DNA from: Saccharopolyspora indica | GTDB taxonomy: Bacteria > Actinomycetota > Actinomycetes > Mycobacteriales > Pseudonocardiaceae | Direction of reading: 5' to 3' | NCBI RefSeq assembly: GCF_027853965.1 | Contig: NZ_JAQGLB010000004.1 | Coordinates: 124,001-188,000 of the forward strand | Length of the DNA: 64,000 nt | In this document: one piece after another, positions 41,706-50,641 of the stretch | Layout: each line of letters begins with the position of its first letter | How positions within the stretch are numbered: the first letter of the stretch is position 1 | The notes under the pieces: model-generated | Seen by the model: the letters and a program-made list of their open reading frames with translations, nothing else | Told to the model about the DNA's origin: nothing | The model's database searches: none | Translations under genes and position numbers: made by a program

Positions 41706-41852
41706 TCGACGCTCAGCCCGGATGTCGCAGACCAGCGAATCAACCCCTGGTGCTCGGGATCGGAGGGCATCTCGTGGCGCGGGCCGTCCCGGGGAGTGGG
41801 ACGCGGGACCCCGTTGGAACAGCTCCCGCACCTCGTGTTGTTGACTCCCGGT

Positions 41853-43700
41853 GTGAGTGAGCAGCAGAAACGCCGTGGTCGTGTCCGTGCCCCCGAACTG
41901 GTGGGTCGGCAGTGGTTGAACACCGGTGGGCAGGAGCTTCGGCTCAAGGACTTCCGGGGGAAGGTTCTCGTCCTCGACTTCTGGACGTTCTGCTGCATCA
42001 ACTGCTTGCACGTGCTGGACGAGCTGCGGCCGTTGGAGGCCGAGTTCGCCGCCGAGGTCGTCACTGTGGGCGTGCACTCGCCGAAGTTCGAGCACGAGGC
42101 CGATCCCGCCGCGCTGGCCGCCGCCGTCGAGCGCTACGCCGTGCACCACCCGGTGCTCGACGATCCCGAGCTGACCACCTGGCAGAACTACGCCGTCAAG
42201 GCCTGGCCGACGCTCGTCGTGGTGGACCCCGAGGGGTACGTCGTGCACGTCGCCGCCGGTGAGGGGCACGTCGAGGCGCTGCGCAGCGTCATCACCGAGG
42301 TCATCGCCGAGCACGAGGCCAAGGGCACGCTGCACCGCGGCGACGGTCCCTACGTGCCGCCGGAGGCTCCCGAGACGACGCTGCGGTTCCCCGGCAAGGT
42401 CATCGCGCTGCCGAGCGGGAACCTGCTGGTGTCGGACTCGGCGAACCACTCGCTGGTGGAGTTCGCCGCCGACGGCGAGACCGTCGTGCGGCGGATCGGC
42501 ACCGGTGCGCGGGGTCGGGCGGACGGGGCGGCTCCGGAGTTCTCCGAGCCGGGCGGGCTCGCGCTGCTGCCCGCGCAGCTCGCCGAGCAGGCCGGTTACG
42601 ACGTGGTCGTCGCCGACACCGTCAACCACCTGCTGCGCGGGGTGCGGCTCGCGGACGGGCACGTCACGACCGTCGCCGGAACCGGTGAGCAGTGGCGCGA
42701 CGGCAGCGACTCCGGTGCCGGGCTGGAGACCCCGCTGACCAGCCCCTGGGACGTCTCCTGGTGGGAGCCCGCCGGTGGTGTGGTGATCGCGATGGCGGGC
42801 AACCACACGCTCGGCCTGTTCGACCCGGTGTCCGGGGCGGTGCGGCGGTTCGCCGGGACCACCGTGGAAGGGCTCCGCGACGGCGCGGCCGAGGAGGCGT
42901 TCTTCGCCCAGACCTCCGGGCTGGCCGACGGCGGCGACCGGTTGTGGCTGGCCGACTCGGAGACCTCGGCGCTGCGCTGGGTCGAGGCCGCCGAGGGCGG
43001 GTTCGCGGTGCGGACCGCGGTCGGCACCGGGCTGTTCGACTTCGGGCACGCCGACGGCCCCGCCGACCAGGCGCTCCTCCAGCACCCGCTGGGCGTGGCG
43101 GTGCTGCCGGACGGCTCGATCGCGGTCTGCGACACCTACAACGGCGCGATCCGGCGCTACGAGCCGGCGACCGGCGAGGTCTCCACGCTGGCGACCGACG
43201 TGGCCGAACCGTCCGGGGCCGCGGTGGTGGACGGTGAACTGGTGGTGGTCGCCTCCGCCGCGCACCGGCTGGAGCGGCCGGTGCCGCCCGGCGTCGCCGC
43301 GCGGCTGGTCGAAGGGGCTTCGCAGCAGGTCAAGCGGCCTGCGACCGAGATCGCCCCGGGCGCGGTGGAGCTCGCGGTGGTGTTCACCCCGCCGCCCGGC
43401 ACCAAGCTCGACGAGCGCTACGGGCCGTCGACCCGGTTGGAGATCAGCTCCTCGCCGGAGGGCCTGCTGCTGGAGGGCGCGGGCGTGGGCACCGACCTGA
43501 CCCGCCGCCTGGTGCTGGCCGAGGGCTTCGAGCAGGGCGTGCTGCACGTGGTGGCGCAGGCCGCCAGCTGCGACGACGACCCCGCCGTCGAGCACCCCGC
43601 CTGCCGCCTGACCAGGCAGGACTGGGGCGTTCCGGTCAAGATCGCGGCATCCGGCCCGAAGCGCCTCCCGCTGGTGATGGGCGGCCTCGACACCGAGTGA
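41853..43700 (+). CDS. Thioredoxin-NHL repeat protein (NHLRC2-like)
   Basis: A 615-residue soluble protein. Residues about 10-160 are a thioredoxin-like domain with FWTFCCINCLHVLDEL; the CINC pair is the redox centre. From residue 170 to 480 follow NHL beta-propeller repeats (PSGNLLVSDSANHSLVEF, YDVVVADTVNHLLRGV, LWLADSETSALRWV, IAVCDTYNGAIRRY). A C-terminal beta domain resembles a disulphide-reductase-type module (510-610). This architecture is shared by NHLRC2 and many bacterial proteins of unclear role. GTG 41853 is inferred from the family start; the ribosome site is weak. Confidence 0.85.
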   Translation: MSEQQKRRGRVRAPELVGRQWLNTGGQELRLKDFRGKVLVLDFWTFCCINCLHVLDELRPLEAEFAAEVVTVGVHSPKFEHEADPAALAAAVERYAVHHPVLDDPELTTWQNYAVKAWPTLVVVDPEGYVVHVAAGEGHVEALRSVITEVIAEHEAKGTLHRGDGPYVPPEAPETTLRFPGKVIALPSGNLLVSDSANHSLVEFAADGETVVRRIGTGARGRADGAAPEFSEPGGLALLPAQLAEQAGYDVVVADTVNHLLRGVRLADGHVTTVAGTGEQWRDGSDSGAGLETPLTSPWDVSWWEPAGGVVIAMAGNHTLGLFDPVSGAVRRFAGTTVEGLRDGAAEEAFFAQTSGLADGGDRLWLADSETSALRWVEAAEGGFAVRTAVGTGLFDFGHADGPADQALLQHPLGVAVLPDGSIAVCDTYNGAIRRYEPATGEVSTLATDVAEPSGAAVVDGELVVVASAAHRLERPVPPGVAARLVEGASQQVKRPATEIAPGAVELAVVFTPPPGTKLDERYGPSTRLEISSSPEGLLLEGAGVGTDLTRRLVLAEGFEQGVLHVVAQAASCDDDPAVEHPACRLTRQDWGVPVKIAASGPKRLPLVMGGLDTE

Positions 43701-44052
43701 ACCGTTCGGTCGCTCCGGGCCGTGTGGAGTTCGGAGCCGGTGCGAACGGGCCGTCCGTCTCGGAGGGGGAGGCGAGGGCCCGTTCGCTCGGTGTCCTGCT
43801 CCTGGGGATTGCTCCACCTGAGTGACGAGGTGCGCGCGTTCCGTTCGCCGGATCGAGTGGTGCGCGGGTTCGCCGGGTACGGCGGGTCGTCGTCCCGCCC
43901 GGCGCGGAAACCTCGGGGATCCGGTGTGCGGTGCGTCGGAAGAACGGCCTTGACCTGCTGGAACGTGGCTTCTCGTTGGGGTTGGCGGGTGCCTTGGCGG
44001 GAGGAGGCGCATAACACCTGCCCTGGCCGGTCGGTCATCCGGTGGCGGCAAG
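43701..44052 (+). other. Intergenic region, no gene seen
   Basis: A 352-nt stretch before the GroES-like promoter. An open frame crossing it (from 43722) has no protein-like composition and overlaps the real GroES-like gene in another frame. No terminator is clear. Confidence 0.4.
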
Positions 44053-44064
44053 TAAACTTTTCGG
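44053..44064 (+). promoter_or_regulatory. -10 box of a leaderless promoter
   Basis: TAAACT (44053-44058), six bases, then GTG 44065. No convincing -35 is seen. Confidence 0.55.
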
Positions 44065-44385
44065 GTGACCGATGCCAAGCTCGAAATCCAGATGCTGCAC
44101 GACCGGGTCATGGTGCGCATCTCCCCGGAGTCCGGGGAGCGCCGCAGCACCGGCGGCATCGTGATTCCGGCGACCGCCCAGGTGGCCAAGCGGCTCGTCT
44201 GGGGCGAGGTCTTCGGCGTGGGCAGCCACGTGCGCACCGTCAAGGTCGGTGACCAGGTGCTGTTCAGCCCCGACGAGCAGTTCGAGGTCGAAGTCCAGGG
44301 CCAGGCCTACCTCGTGATGCGCGAGCGGGACCTGCACGCGGTGGCCAGCGAGCAGACCGAGCAGGGCACCGGGCTCTACCTGTAG
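44065..44385 (+). CDS. GroES-like co-chaperonin paralogue
   Basis: A 106-residue protein of the Cpn10 fold: LHDRVMVRISPESGERRSTGGIVIPATAQVAKRLVWGEVFGVG matches GroES from its first strand through the mobile loop (residues 10-50), and VKVGDQVLFSPDEQFEVEVQGQAYLVMRERDL its C-terminal half. It has no groEL next to it and lacks the usual short DD-Y end, so it is likely a second, divergent GroES-like protein rather than the main one. Leaderless start inferred from the -10 spacing. Confidence 0.8.
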   Translation: MTDAKLEIQMLHDRVMVRISPESGERRSTGGIVIPATAQVAKRLVWGEVFGVGSHVRTVKVGDQVLFSPDEQFEVEVQGQAYLVMRERDLHAVASEQTEQGTGLYL

Positions 44386-44481
44386 TCGGCAACCCCGGTC
44401 GGTCGGCGACGGCCGGCGAAAGCGCAGGAGCAGCGGCTCCAGACGCCCCCCACCGCAGGACCGACAGGAGAAGGGGAAGCG

Positions 44482-46488
44482 GTGCCGGAAAACCACGACC
44501 ACCCCAGCGGTTCGGAGCCGTCCACCGAACGGCTCCACACCGGTTCGGACCAGCGCTCGGAGCCGGAACGCGACGTCGAGCGGACCACCCGGATCCCTCC
44601 GGTGCCCGCGGCCGACGAAGGCACCCAGCGCATCCAGCCGACCGCCGAACCCGAGTCGGACGCCGAGCGCACCGCGCAGATCGCCGCGCTGCCCACCGAC
44701 TTCAGCAACTTCCCCATCGGCGAGACCCAGGCGATCCCGCAGGTCGCCGGTGGCTGGAACGCGGCCGTCCCGCCGCAGCAGGCCGCCGAGCGCAAGAAGC
44801 GCGGCCTGATCCGCGCCGGGATCGCGGCCGGTGCCGCGGTCGGGCTCCTGGCCCTGCTCTACGTGGGCGACCTGGCCCTGACCAGCGGAACCGTGCCGCG
44901 CGGCACGGTGGTGGCCGGGGTCGACATCGGTGGCCTGGAACCCGCCGCGGCCGAGACCAGGCTGAAGGCCGAGCTCGGCCCGGGCCTCGACCAGCCGGTG
45001 CAGCTCCAGGTCGCGGACCGCTCGACGACCATCAACCCGGCCGACGCGGGGCTGCAGATGGACTGGTCGGCGACCGTGGCGGAGGCCGGTGAGCAGCCGC
45101 TCAACCCGTTCAGCCGGATCGCCTCGCTGTTCAGCACGCGGGAGGTCGCGCCGGTCAGCCACGGCGACCGGGACCAGCTCGTGCAGGCGCTGGAGAAGAC
45201 CCGGCCGCAGCTGGACCGCGAGCCCGCCGAGGGCACCATCCGCTTCGAGGGCACCAAGCCCGTCGCGGTCGAGCCGGTCACCGGCCAGTTCGTCGACGTG
45301 CAGCGGGCCACCGACGAGGTGCTGACGCACTGGGCCGAGGACGGCCCCGTGCAGGTGCCCTTCACCGAGAAGCCCGTCAACACCACCGCGGACGGCGTGC
45401 AGCGGGCGCTGCGCGAGATCGCCCAGCCCGCGGTGAAGGCGCCGGTGACGGTGCGCGGCGAGGGCAAGGACGCGACGCTGGCGCCGGAGGCGATCGCCGC
45501 CGCGCTGCGGTTCGAGCCGGGCGACGAGGGCGGCCTGAAGGCCAACATCGACCTGCCGAGCGTGATCGGCGCCGTCGAACCGCAGCTGGCCGACACCATC
45601 AAGCCCGGCAAGGACGCCGAGATCGTGCTCGAAGGCGGCGTGCCCGTGGTCAAGCCGTCCACCGACGGCATCGGGGTGAACTGGGACAAGAGCTTCGCGC
45701 GGCTCATGGACGTGCTGCGCGCTCCGCAGAACCGCTCGGTGCAGGCCGTCTACGAGCACCAGCCGGCGCAGTTCACCACCGAGCAGGCCAACCAGATGGG
45801 CATCAAGGAGGTCGTCGGCGAGTTCACCACCGGCGGCTTCGAGCCCGCATCCGGGGTGAACATCCGGCGCACCGCCGAGCAGGTCAACGGCGCGGTCATC
45901 AAGCCGGGCGAGACGTTCAGCCTCAACGGCCACACCGGTCCGCGCGGAACCGCGCAGGGCTACGTGGAGTCCGGGATCATCCAGGACGGCAGGCCGGGGC
46001 GCGCGGTCGGCGGCGGCATCTCGCAGTTCGCCACGACGCTGTACAACGCCTCGTACTTCGCGGGCATGCAGGACGTCGAGCACAAGGCGCACAGCTACTA
46101 CATCAGCCGCTACCCGGCGGGCCGCGAGGCGACGGTGTTCCAGAGCCCCAGCGGGGCCAGCGTCATCGACGTCAAGTTCAAGAACGTCTCCAAGAGCGGC
46201 ATCCTGATCACCACGACGTGGACGCCGTCCTCGATCACGGTGAAGCTGTGGGGCACCAAGCAGTTCGAGGTGTCCTCGCAGACCGGTGAGCGCACCAACC
46301 CGACGCAGCCGCACGAGAAGGTCGTGCCGCCGGGCGAACCGTGCAGCGCGAGCAAGGGCTCGCCGGGCTTCACGGTGACCGACACGCGCACCATCCGCGA
46401 CATCACCACCGGTCAGACCCGCAACGAGACCCAGCGCACGCGCTACGACCCGCAGCCGATCATCCACTGCGGCGCCCCGCCCGCCTGA
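44482..46488 (+). CDS. VanW-domain cell-wall protein
   Basis: A 668-residue membrane-anchored protein. Residues 1-110 are cytoplasmic, charged and Pro/Glu-rich with TERTxRIxP-type repeats that could be phosphorylated; one helix lies near 112-132. Two peptidoglycan-binding-type domains (PG_binding_4: TVVAGVDIGGLEPAAAETRL, then a second) precede the VanW domain (about 455-560: RRTAEQVNGAVIKPGETFSLNGHTG, VGGGISQFATTLYNASYFAG). The C-terminal part resembles a G5-like beta domain. VanW proteins are linked to wall remodelling, though their reaction is not established. GTG 44482 with AGGAG upstream; strong terminator follows. Confidence 0.88.
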   Translation: MPENHDHPSGSEPSTERLHTGSDQRSEPERDVERTTRIPPVPAADEGTQRIQPTAEPESDAERTAQIAALPTDFSNFPIGETQAIPQVAGGWNAAVPPQQAAERKKRGLIRAGIAAGAAVGLLALLYVGDLALTSGTVPRGTVVAGVDIGGLEPAAAETRLKAELGPGLDQPVQLQVADRSTTINPADAGLQMDWSATVAEAGEQPLNPFSRIASLFSTREVAPVSHGDRDQLVQALEKTRPQLDREPAEGTIRFEGTKPVAVEPVTGQFVDVQRATDEVLTHWAEDGPVQVPFTEKPVNTTADGVQRALREIAQPAVKAPVTVRGEGKDATLAPEAIAAALRFEPGDEGGLKANIDLPSVIGAVEPQLADTIKPGKDAEIVLEGGVPVVKPSTDGIGVNWDKSFARLMDVLRAPQNRSVQAVYEHQPAQFTTEQANQMGIKEVVGEFTTGGFEPASGVNIRRTAEQVNGAVIKPGETFSLNGHTGPRGTAQGYVESGIIQDGRPGRAVGGGISQFATTLYNASYFAGMQDVEHKAHSYYISRYPAGREATVFQSPSGASVIDVKFKNVSKSGILITTTWTPSSITVKLWGTKQFEVSSQTGERTNPTQPHEKVVPPGEPCSASKGSPGFTVTDTRTIRDITTGQTRNETQRTRYDPQPIIHCGAPPA

Positions 46489-46494
46489 CGAATC

Positions 46495-46530
46495 ATCGGG
46501 CCCCGGCTTCAGCTGAAGCCGGGGCCCGAT
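46495..46530. terminator. Bidirectional terminator, perfect 36-bp palindrome
   Basis: Half ATCGGGCCCCGGCTTCAG, mirrored exactly, between the convergent VanW and phosphoesterase genes. Confidence 0.88.
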
Positions 46531-46535
46531 TCGTT

Positions 46536-47297
46536 TCAGCGGGTGGTCTGGACGAGCAGTCCCGGGTGGTCGGTGCCGTCGATCGGCAGCGTCTCGACCT
46601 GCTCGAAGCGGAAGGCGTCCATCGCGAACACGTGCTGGACGCTGCCGTCGTCCTTGCGGTACCAGCCCTCCGGCACGCAGCCCTGCACGTCGGGCTCACC
46701 GCCGGAGACCAGGCTCAGATCGCCGCCCAGCACCGCTTGCGCGCCGAGCGCGGTCGCGATCCCGGACAGCTCGTGGCACTGGTCGGCCGCCACCCGGGCG
46801 TCGGTCTCGGACAGGTGCGCGGTGCACGCCGAGACCTGCGAGTACGGCACGCACAGCAGCACGCGCTGCACGCCGCTGCCGTCCTGCGCGGCGAACTGCT
46901 GCTCGACCGGCTCTCCCGGCGCACCCACGTCGGGGTGGGTCAGGATCGCCACGCCGAAGTCGCCGCGACCGTCCTGGCACCTGGCCGGATCGCCGGTGCC
47001 CGCGTCGCCGACCGGGGTGAACTCCCAGCGGTAGCCGGTCTCGCTGGTCATGCGGGTGATGTCGGACGCGCAGACCTCGTTGAGCGTCACCACGTCCGGC
47101 CGCCGCTGGTGGACGGCTTCGATCGCGGCGTCCACCGAGCGGCCCGCGGAGAAGCAGGGCTCGTCGCCGCTGTTGCAGAGGTTGAGCTGGAGCACGTCGA
47201 AGGAACGGGGAGCCTGCGCGTGCGCAGCGGGCAGCACGGCGGTGACCGCTGCGGCGAGCGCGGCCACCGCCCAGAGCACGGTCGAACGACGCAACAT
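46536..47297 (-). CDS. Secreted endonuclease/exonuclease/phosphatase-fold protein
   Basis: A 253-residue exported protein. The signal peptide is MLRRSTVLWAVAALAAAVTAVLPAAHAQA (cut after AQA or AHA). The mature part begins FDVLQLNLCNSG and has VVTLNEVCASDI (the catalytic Glu of the EEP fold), GDFGVAIL and VLGGDLS (Asp). It lacks the usual final SDH motif: the end reads DGTDHPGLLV, where DH is kept. Six Cys suggest disulphides. AAGGAGGT precedes the ATG. It may hydrolyse phosphodiesters outside the cell; a DNase or a phospholipase cannot be told apart. Confidence 0.8.
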   Translation of the reverse strand: MLRRSTVLWAVAALAAAVTAVLPAAHAQAPRSFDVLQLNLCNSGDEPCFSAGRSVDAAIEAVHQRRPDVVTLNEVCASDITRMTSETGYRWEFTPVGDAGTGDPARCQDGRGDFGVAILTHPDVGAPGEPVEQQFAAQDGSGVQRVLLCVPYSQVSACTAHLSETDARVAADQCHELSGIATALGAQAVLGGDLSLVSGGEPDVQGCVPEGWYRKDDGSVQHVFAMDAFRFEQVETLPIDGTDHPGLLVQTTR

Positions 47298-47761
47298 CGT
47301 GACCTCCTTCGGGATACGCGCCGAACGGCTCGACACCCGTTGCAGTCTGCTCACCTGCGGATATTCCCTCGACCGCTGGATGGGGTAGTGGCAACTTCTC
47401 GACAGCCGCTGCGCCGGAGGCGTCACAGGTGCCGATGATCCGTGCACGGAGGGTGATCAAGAGTTTCGCGCGCACGGCGCCCGCGGGCCCGCGGAGCCCC
47501 CTGTTGACCAGTGGCGCGCACCACATGAGACTGAAGGACCACTCGGTCGGGACGGGCACATGTCCCACGGAAATGGGGGAGGTTCGGCGCAATTCCTTTC
47601 GCTGCTCCGGCGCTGGGCCGCCAGGTTTGCCGATCTCGGCGGGCGACGGCGACCGGGGCGGCGGGAAATTTTGATGGCTTCGCAACATTCGGCATTGGGA
47701 TTACGCCTGATCGGGTGGCACCATCTGAGAACTCAGGTCCTCACCTACTAGGAGTGACATC
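47298..47761. other. 464-nt divergent spacer, no gene
   Basis: No gene seen. The last 100 nt are A/T-richer and probably hold the promoter of the ABC importer operon. Open frames in the middle have no ribosome site. Confidence 0.4.
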
Positions 47762-48577
47762 GTGGCGCGTCGCAGAACAACACGAGCGCTGGCCCTGCTG
47801 CCCGCTCTCGCCCTCGCCACCGCAGCCGCAGCGGGGTGCGCCGAGTCCACCACCGCAGGCGGCGGCACCGCGGACGGCGGGGTGGAGGTGATCAAGGCCG
47901 GCTTCCTCACCACCTGCACGCACATGGACTACAAGCCCTTCCAGTTCCACGACCAGGGCAAGATCGTCGGCTTCGACGTCGACCTCGTCGACGCGATCGC
48001 CAAGGACATGGGCCTCCAGCAGGAGATCGTGGACACCCCCTTCGAGGGCATCCAGTCCGGCGAGGACCTGAACACCCGTCGCTGCGACGTCGCCGCCGCG
48101 GCCATGAGCATCACGCCCGCGCGCGAGGAGAACTTCGACTTCTCCGACCCGTACTTCGACGCCACCCAGGCGCTGCTGGTCAAGAAGGGCCAGCCCATCC
48201 GCAGCCTGGGCGACCTGCGCGGCAAGAAGCTCGGCGTGCAGCTGTCCACCACCGGTGAGACCTACGCCAACGACAACAAGGGCGCCAACGGCTACGAGGT
48301 CGTGCAGTTCGAGGACCTGCCGCTGTCGGTGACCGCGGTGCAGACCGGCCAGGTCGACGCGGCGATCAACGACAACAGCGTGCTGGCCGACTTCGTCAAG
48401 AACAACCCGGAGGTGGAGATCACCACCGAGTTCACCACCGGCGACCAGTACGGCATCGGCATGGCGACCGGCAACACGGCGCTGAAGGACCGCGTCAACG
48501 CCGCGCTGAAGAAGCTCAAGGACAACGGCGAGTACGACAAGATCTACGAGAAGTGGTTCGGCAAGAAGCCGGAGTGA
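47762..48577 (+). CDS. Polar amino-acid ABC transporter, binding lipoprotein
   Basis: A 271-residue solute-binding protein anchored by a lipidated Cys: signal peptide MARRRTTRALALLPALALATA and lipobox AAGC (Cys near 26). The family 3 SBP fold is clear: FHDQGKIVGFDVDLVDAIAKDMG, MSITPAREENFDFSDPYF and DLRGKKLGVQLSTTGETYA. These bind glutamate, glutamine or other polar amino acids; the exact ligand is open. TAGGAG precedes the GTG. It is first in an importer operon with a permease and an ATPase. Confidence 0.92.
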   Translation: MARRRTTRALALLPALALATAAAAGCAESTTAGGGTADGGVEVIKAGFLTTCTHMDYKPFQFHDQGKIVGFDVDLVDAIAKDMGLQQEIVDTPFEGIQSGEDLNTRRCDVAAAAMSITPAREENFDFSDPYFDATQALLVKKGQPIRSLGDLRGKKLGVQLSTTGETYANDNKGANGYEVVQFEDLPLSVTAVQTGQVDAAINDNSVLADFVKNNPEVEITTEFTTGDQYGIGMATGNTALKDRVNAALKKLKDNGEYDKIYEKWFGKKPE

Positions 48578-48655
48578 GCTCGGCGCTGTGAGTTCTCGGC
48601 TTCGGGGTCGGCGGAAGCTCCAACCGCCGGCCCCGACCACTGATCAGGAGACTTC

Positions 48656-49486
48656 ATGACAACCGACACCGAGCGCCGCAAGCCCGGCATGGGCAGGCGG
48701 CAGCGGGCGCGGCTGAACCGCGGCATCCAGTACGCAGTGCTCGCCGTGGCCATCGTGGTCCTGGCGCTGGTCGCGGACTGGGGGTCGATCGCGCGGGCGT
48801 TCTTCAACGTCGACGTCGCGGTCGCGCAGTTCCCCGGCCTGATCACCACCGCGCTGGTGAACACGATCATCTACACCGTGCTGGGCTTCGCCTTCGGCCT
48901 GGGCCTGGGCATCGTGCTGGCGCTGATGAAGATGTCGCCGGTCGCGCCCTACCGCTGGATCGCCACCGGTTACATCGAGCTGTTCCGCGGGCTGCCCGCG
49001 CTGCTGGTGTTCATCGCGCTGGGCTTCGGCGTGCCGATCGCCTTCCAGCTGCGGTTCAACATCTACACCACGGTGATGCTCGCGCTGGGCCTGGTCGGCG
49101 CGGCCTACATGGCCGAGACCATCCGGGCGGGCATCCAGGCGGTGCCGAAGGGGCAGATCGAGGCGGCGCGCTCGCTGGGCATGTCGCCGACCCGGACCAT
49201 GATCACCGTCGTCATGCCGCAGGCGTTCCGGATCATCCTGCCGCCGCTGACCAACGAGCTGATCCTGCTGACCAAGGACTCCTCGCTGGTCTACCTGCTC
49301 GGTCTGGCCAGCAACGAGTACGAGCTGGCCAAGTACGGCCGCGCGGCGCTCAACGAGTACGCGTCGCTGACGCCGCTGCTGGTCGCCGGGGTCTGCTACC
49401 TGGTGATCACCATTCCGCTGTCCCGGGTGTCCAACCTGCTGGAGCGCAAGTACGGCGGGCCGCGAACCAAGAGCGGAGGCGCATGA
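48656..49486 (+). CDS. Polar amino-acid ABC transporter, permease
   Basis: A 276-residue HisM/GlnP-type permease with an N-terminal helix (about 24-45) and five more segments. The coupling loop reads [43 protein letters not shown] (EAA motif, residues about 165-210). It pairs as a homodimer with the ATPase. The gene ends in ATGA, where an upstream ATG for the next gene would be expected; instead the 122-bp family B element lies there and the ATPase starts 139 nt later. Confidence 0.92.
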   Translation: MTTDTERRKPGMGRRQRARLNRGIQYAVLAVAIVVLALVADWGSIARAFFNVDVAVAQFPGLITTALVNTIIYTVLGFAFGLGLGIVLALMKMSPVAPYRWIATGYIELFRGLPALLVFIALGFGVPIAFQLRFNIYTTVMLALGLVGAAYMAETIRAGIQAVPKGQIEAARSLGMSPTRTMITVVMPQAFRIILPPLTNELILLTKDSSLVYLLGLASNEYELAKYGRAALNEYASLTPLLVAGVCYLVITIPLSRVSNLLERKYGGPRTKSGGA

Positions 49487-49496
49487 GCATGACCAG

Positions 49497-49619
49497 CCTG
49501 TGCCAACCGCAGCCCTGCTCAACCGCACCTCGGGGGACCGTGACGCAAACCAGCCACAAGAAACCGCGAAACGCAAGATTGCTCCTGAACGCAACCACCA
49601 CTGTGAATCGCGGGGAGGC
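49497..49619 (+). repeat. 122-bp leader repeat, family B copy 2
   Basis: Close relative of 6779-6900 (opposite strand). It fills the gap between the permease stop and the ATPase start, supplying the GGGGAGGCGG ribosome site. The permease-ATPase spacer would otherwise be almost zero, so the element looks inserted. Confidence 0.8.
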
Positions 49620-49625
49620 GGAACT

Positions 49626-50396
49626 GTGAGCGACTTCATGATCGAGATCTCCGGGCTGGGCAAGTCGTTCGGTTCGCTCGAGGTGCTGCGCGGCATCGAC
49701 CTGCAGGTCGAGCGCGGCGAGGTGGTGTGCGTGATCGGGCCGTCCGGGTCCGGCAAGTCCACCCTGCTGCGCTGCGTGAACCTGCTGGAGGAGCCGACCG
49801 CGGGCAAGGTCGTGGTGGACGGCACCGAGCTCACCGACCCGGACACCGACCTGGACGGCGCGCGGCGGCACGTCGGCATGGTGTTCCAGCAGTTCAACCT
49901 GTTCGCCCACCTGCACGTGCTGGACAACCTGACGGTGGCGCAGCGCAAGGTGCTGGGGCGCGACAAGAAGACCGCGGAGAAGATCGCGCGGGAGAACCTG
50001 GAGCGGGTCGGGCTGGCCGAGAAGGCCGACGCGATGCCCGCGCAGCTCTCCGGCGGCCAGCAGCAGCGGGTCGCGATCGCGCGGGCGCTGTCGATGAACC
50101 CGAAGGTGATGCTGTTCGACGAGCCGACCTCGGCGCTGGACCCGGAGCTGGTCGGCGACGTGCTCGGCGTGATGCGCCAGCTCGCCGACGAGGGCATGAC
50201 GATGCTCGTGGTGACCCACGAGATGCAGTTCGCCCGCGAGGTCGCCGACCGGGTGCTGTTCATGGACGGCGGCGGGATCATCGAGCAGGGCCCGCCGGCG
50301 GAGGTCATCGGCAACCCGAAGGAGGAGCGCACCCGCACGTTCCTCGCCCGCGTCCTCGACCCCACCCACACCCACCCGGAAACCCCTGCGGAGTAA
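49626..50396 (+). CDS. Polar amino-acid ABC transporter, ATPase
   Basis: A 256-residue ATPase that drives the importer. Walker [13 protein letters not shown] (residues about 36-47), [14 protein letters not shown] (Q-loop), signature [15 protein letters not shown], Walker [16 protein letters not shown], switch VTHEMQFA. This is the GlnQ/HisP type. GTG 49626 is preceded by GGGGAGGCGG from the family B leader. A terminator with a T-rich tail follows. Confidence 0.93.
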   Translation: MSDFMIEISGLGKSFGSLEVLRGIDLQVERGEVVCVIGPSGSGKSTLLRCVNLLEEPTAGKVVVDGTELTDPDTDLDGARRHVGMVFQQFNLFAHLHVLDNLTVAQRKVLGRDKKTAEKIARENLERVGLAEKADAMPAQLSGGQQQRVAIARALSMNPKVMLFDEPTSALDPELVGDVLGVMRQLADEGMTMLVVTHEMQFAREVADRVLFMDGGGIIEQGPPAEVIGNPKEERTRTFLARVLDPTHTHPETPAE

Positions 50397-50454
50397 CGGG
50401 ATTCCCGCGGCTCCTCCACTCGGCGCGCGTCGTCCGGCTGGGCGCCGTCCCCAG

Positions 50455-50495
50455 CCGTCGGCGTGTCGTGCTTGCGACACGCCGACGGTTTGTTT
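50455..50495 (+). terminator. Intrinsic terminator of the ABC operon
   Basis: CCGTCGGCGTGTCG / CGACACGCCGACGG, 14-bp stem, 6-nt loop, followed by TTTGTTT. Confidence 0.9.
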
Positions 50496-50506
50496 CACGT
50501 GGAACC
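50491..50506. other. parS-like centromere site
   Basis: TGTTTCACGTGGAACC matches the bacterial parS consensus TGTTNCACGTGAAACA at 14 of 16 positions counting N as a match, and Pseudomonas-type variants at nearly all. It lies in a non-coding spacer right after a terminator. ParB would bind here. No parAB genes are in the window. Confidence 0.65.
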
Positions 50507-50580
50507 GTCCGATTGGTCCGTTCGGCTGCATTGCTGGTCCGTTCGCAACCGTCTTTCGTGGTCGCACGTCGGAGTTGTCG

Positions 50581-50601
50581 AGGTAGTTGATCGACTACCT
50601 T
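50581..50601. promoter_or_regulatory. Palindrome overlapping a possible -10
   Basis: AGGTAGTTGATCGACTACCT, a 20-bp dyad with one mismatched pair. Its right arm overlaps TACCTT (50596-50601), a possible -10 box of the downstream gene, so it is a plausible repressor site. Confidence 0.4.
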
Positions 50602-50641
50602 TCGTGTGGAGCAACGGAACGGGACACGGTCGGGGGAACTG

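Noticed and set aside
43722..44252. 176-codon plus-strand frame before the GroES-like gene
   Set aside because: No ribosome site, odd composition, and it overlaps the real gene in another frame.
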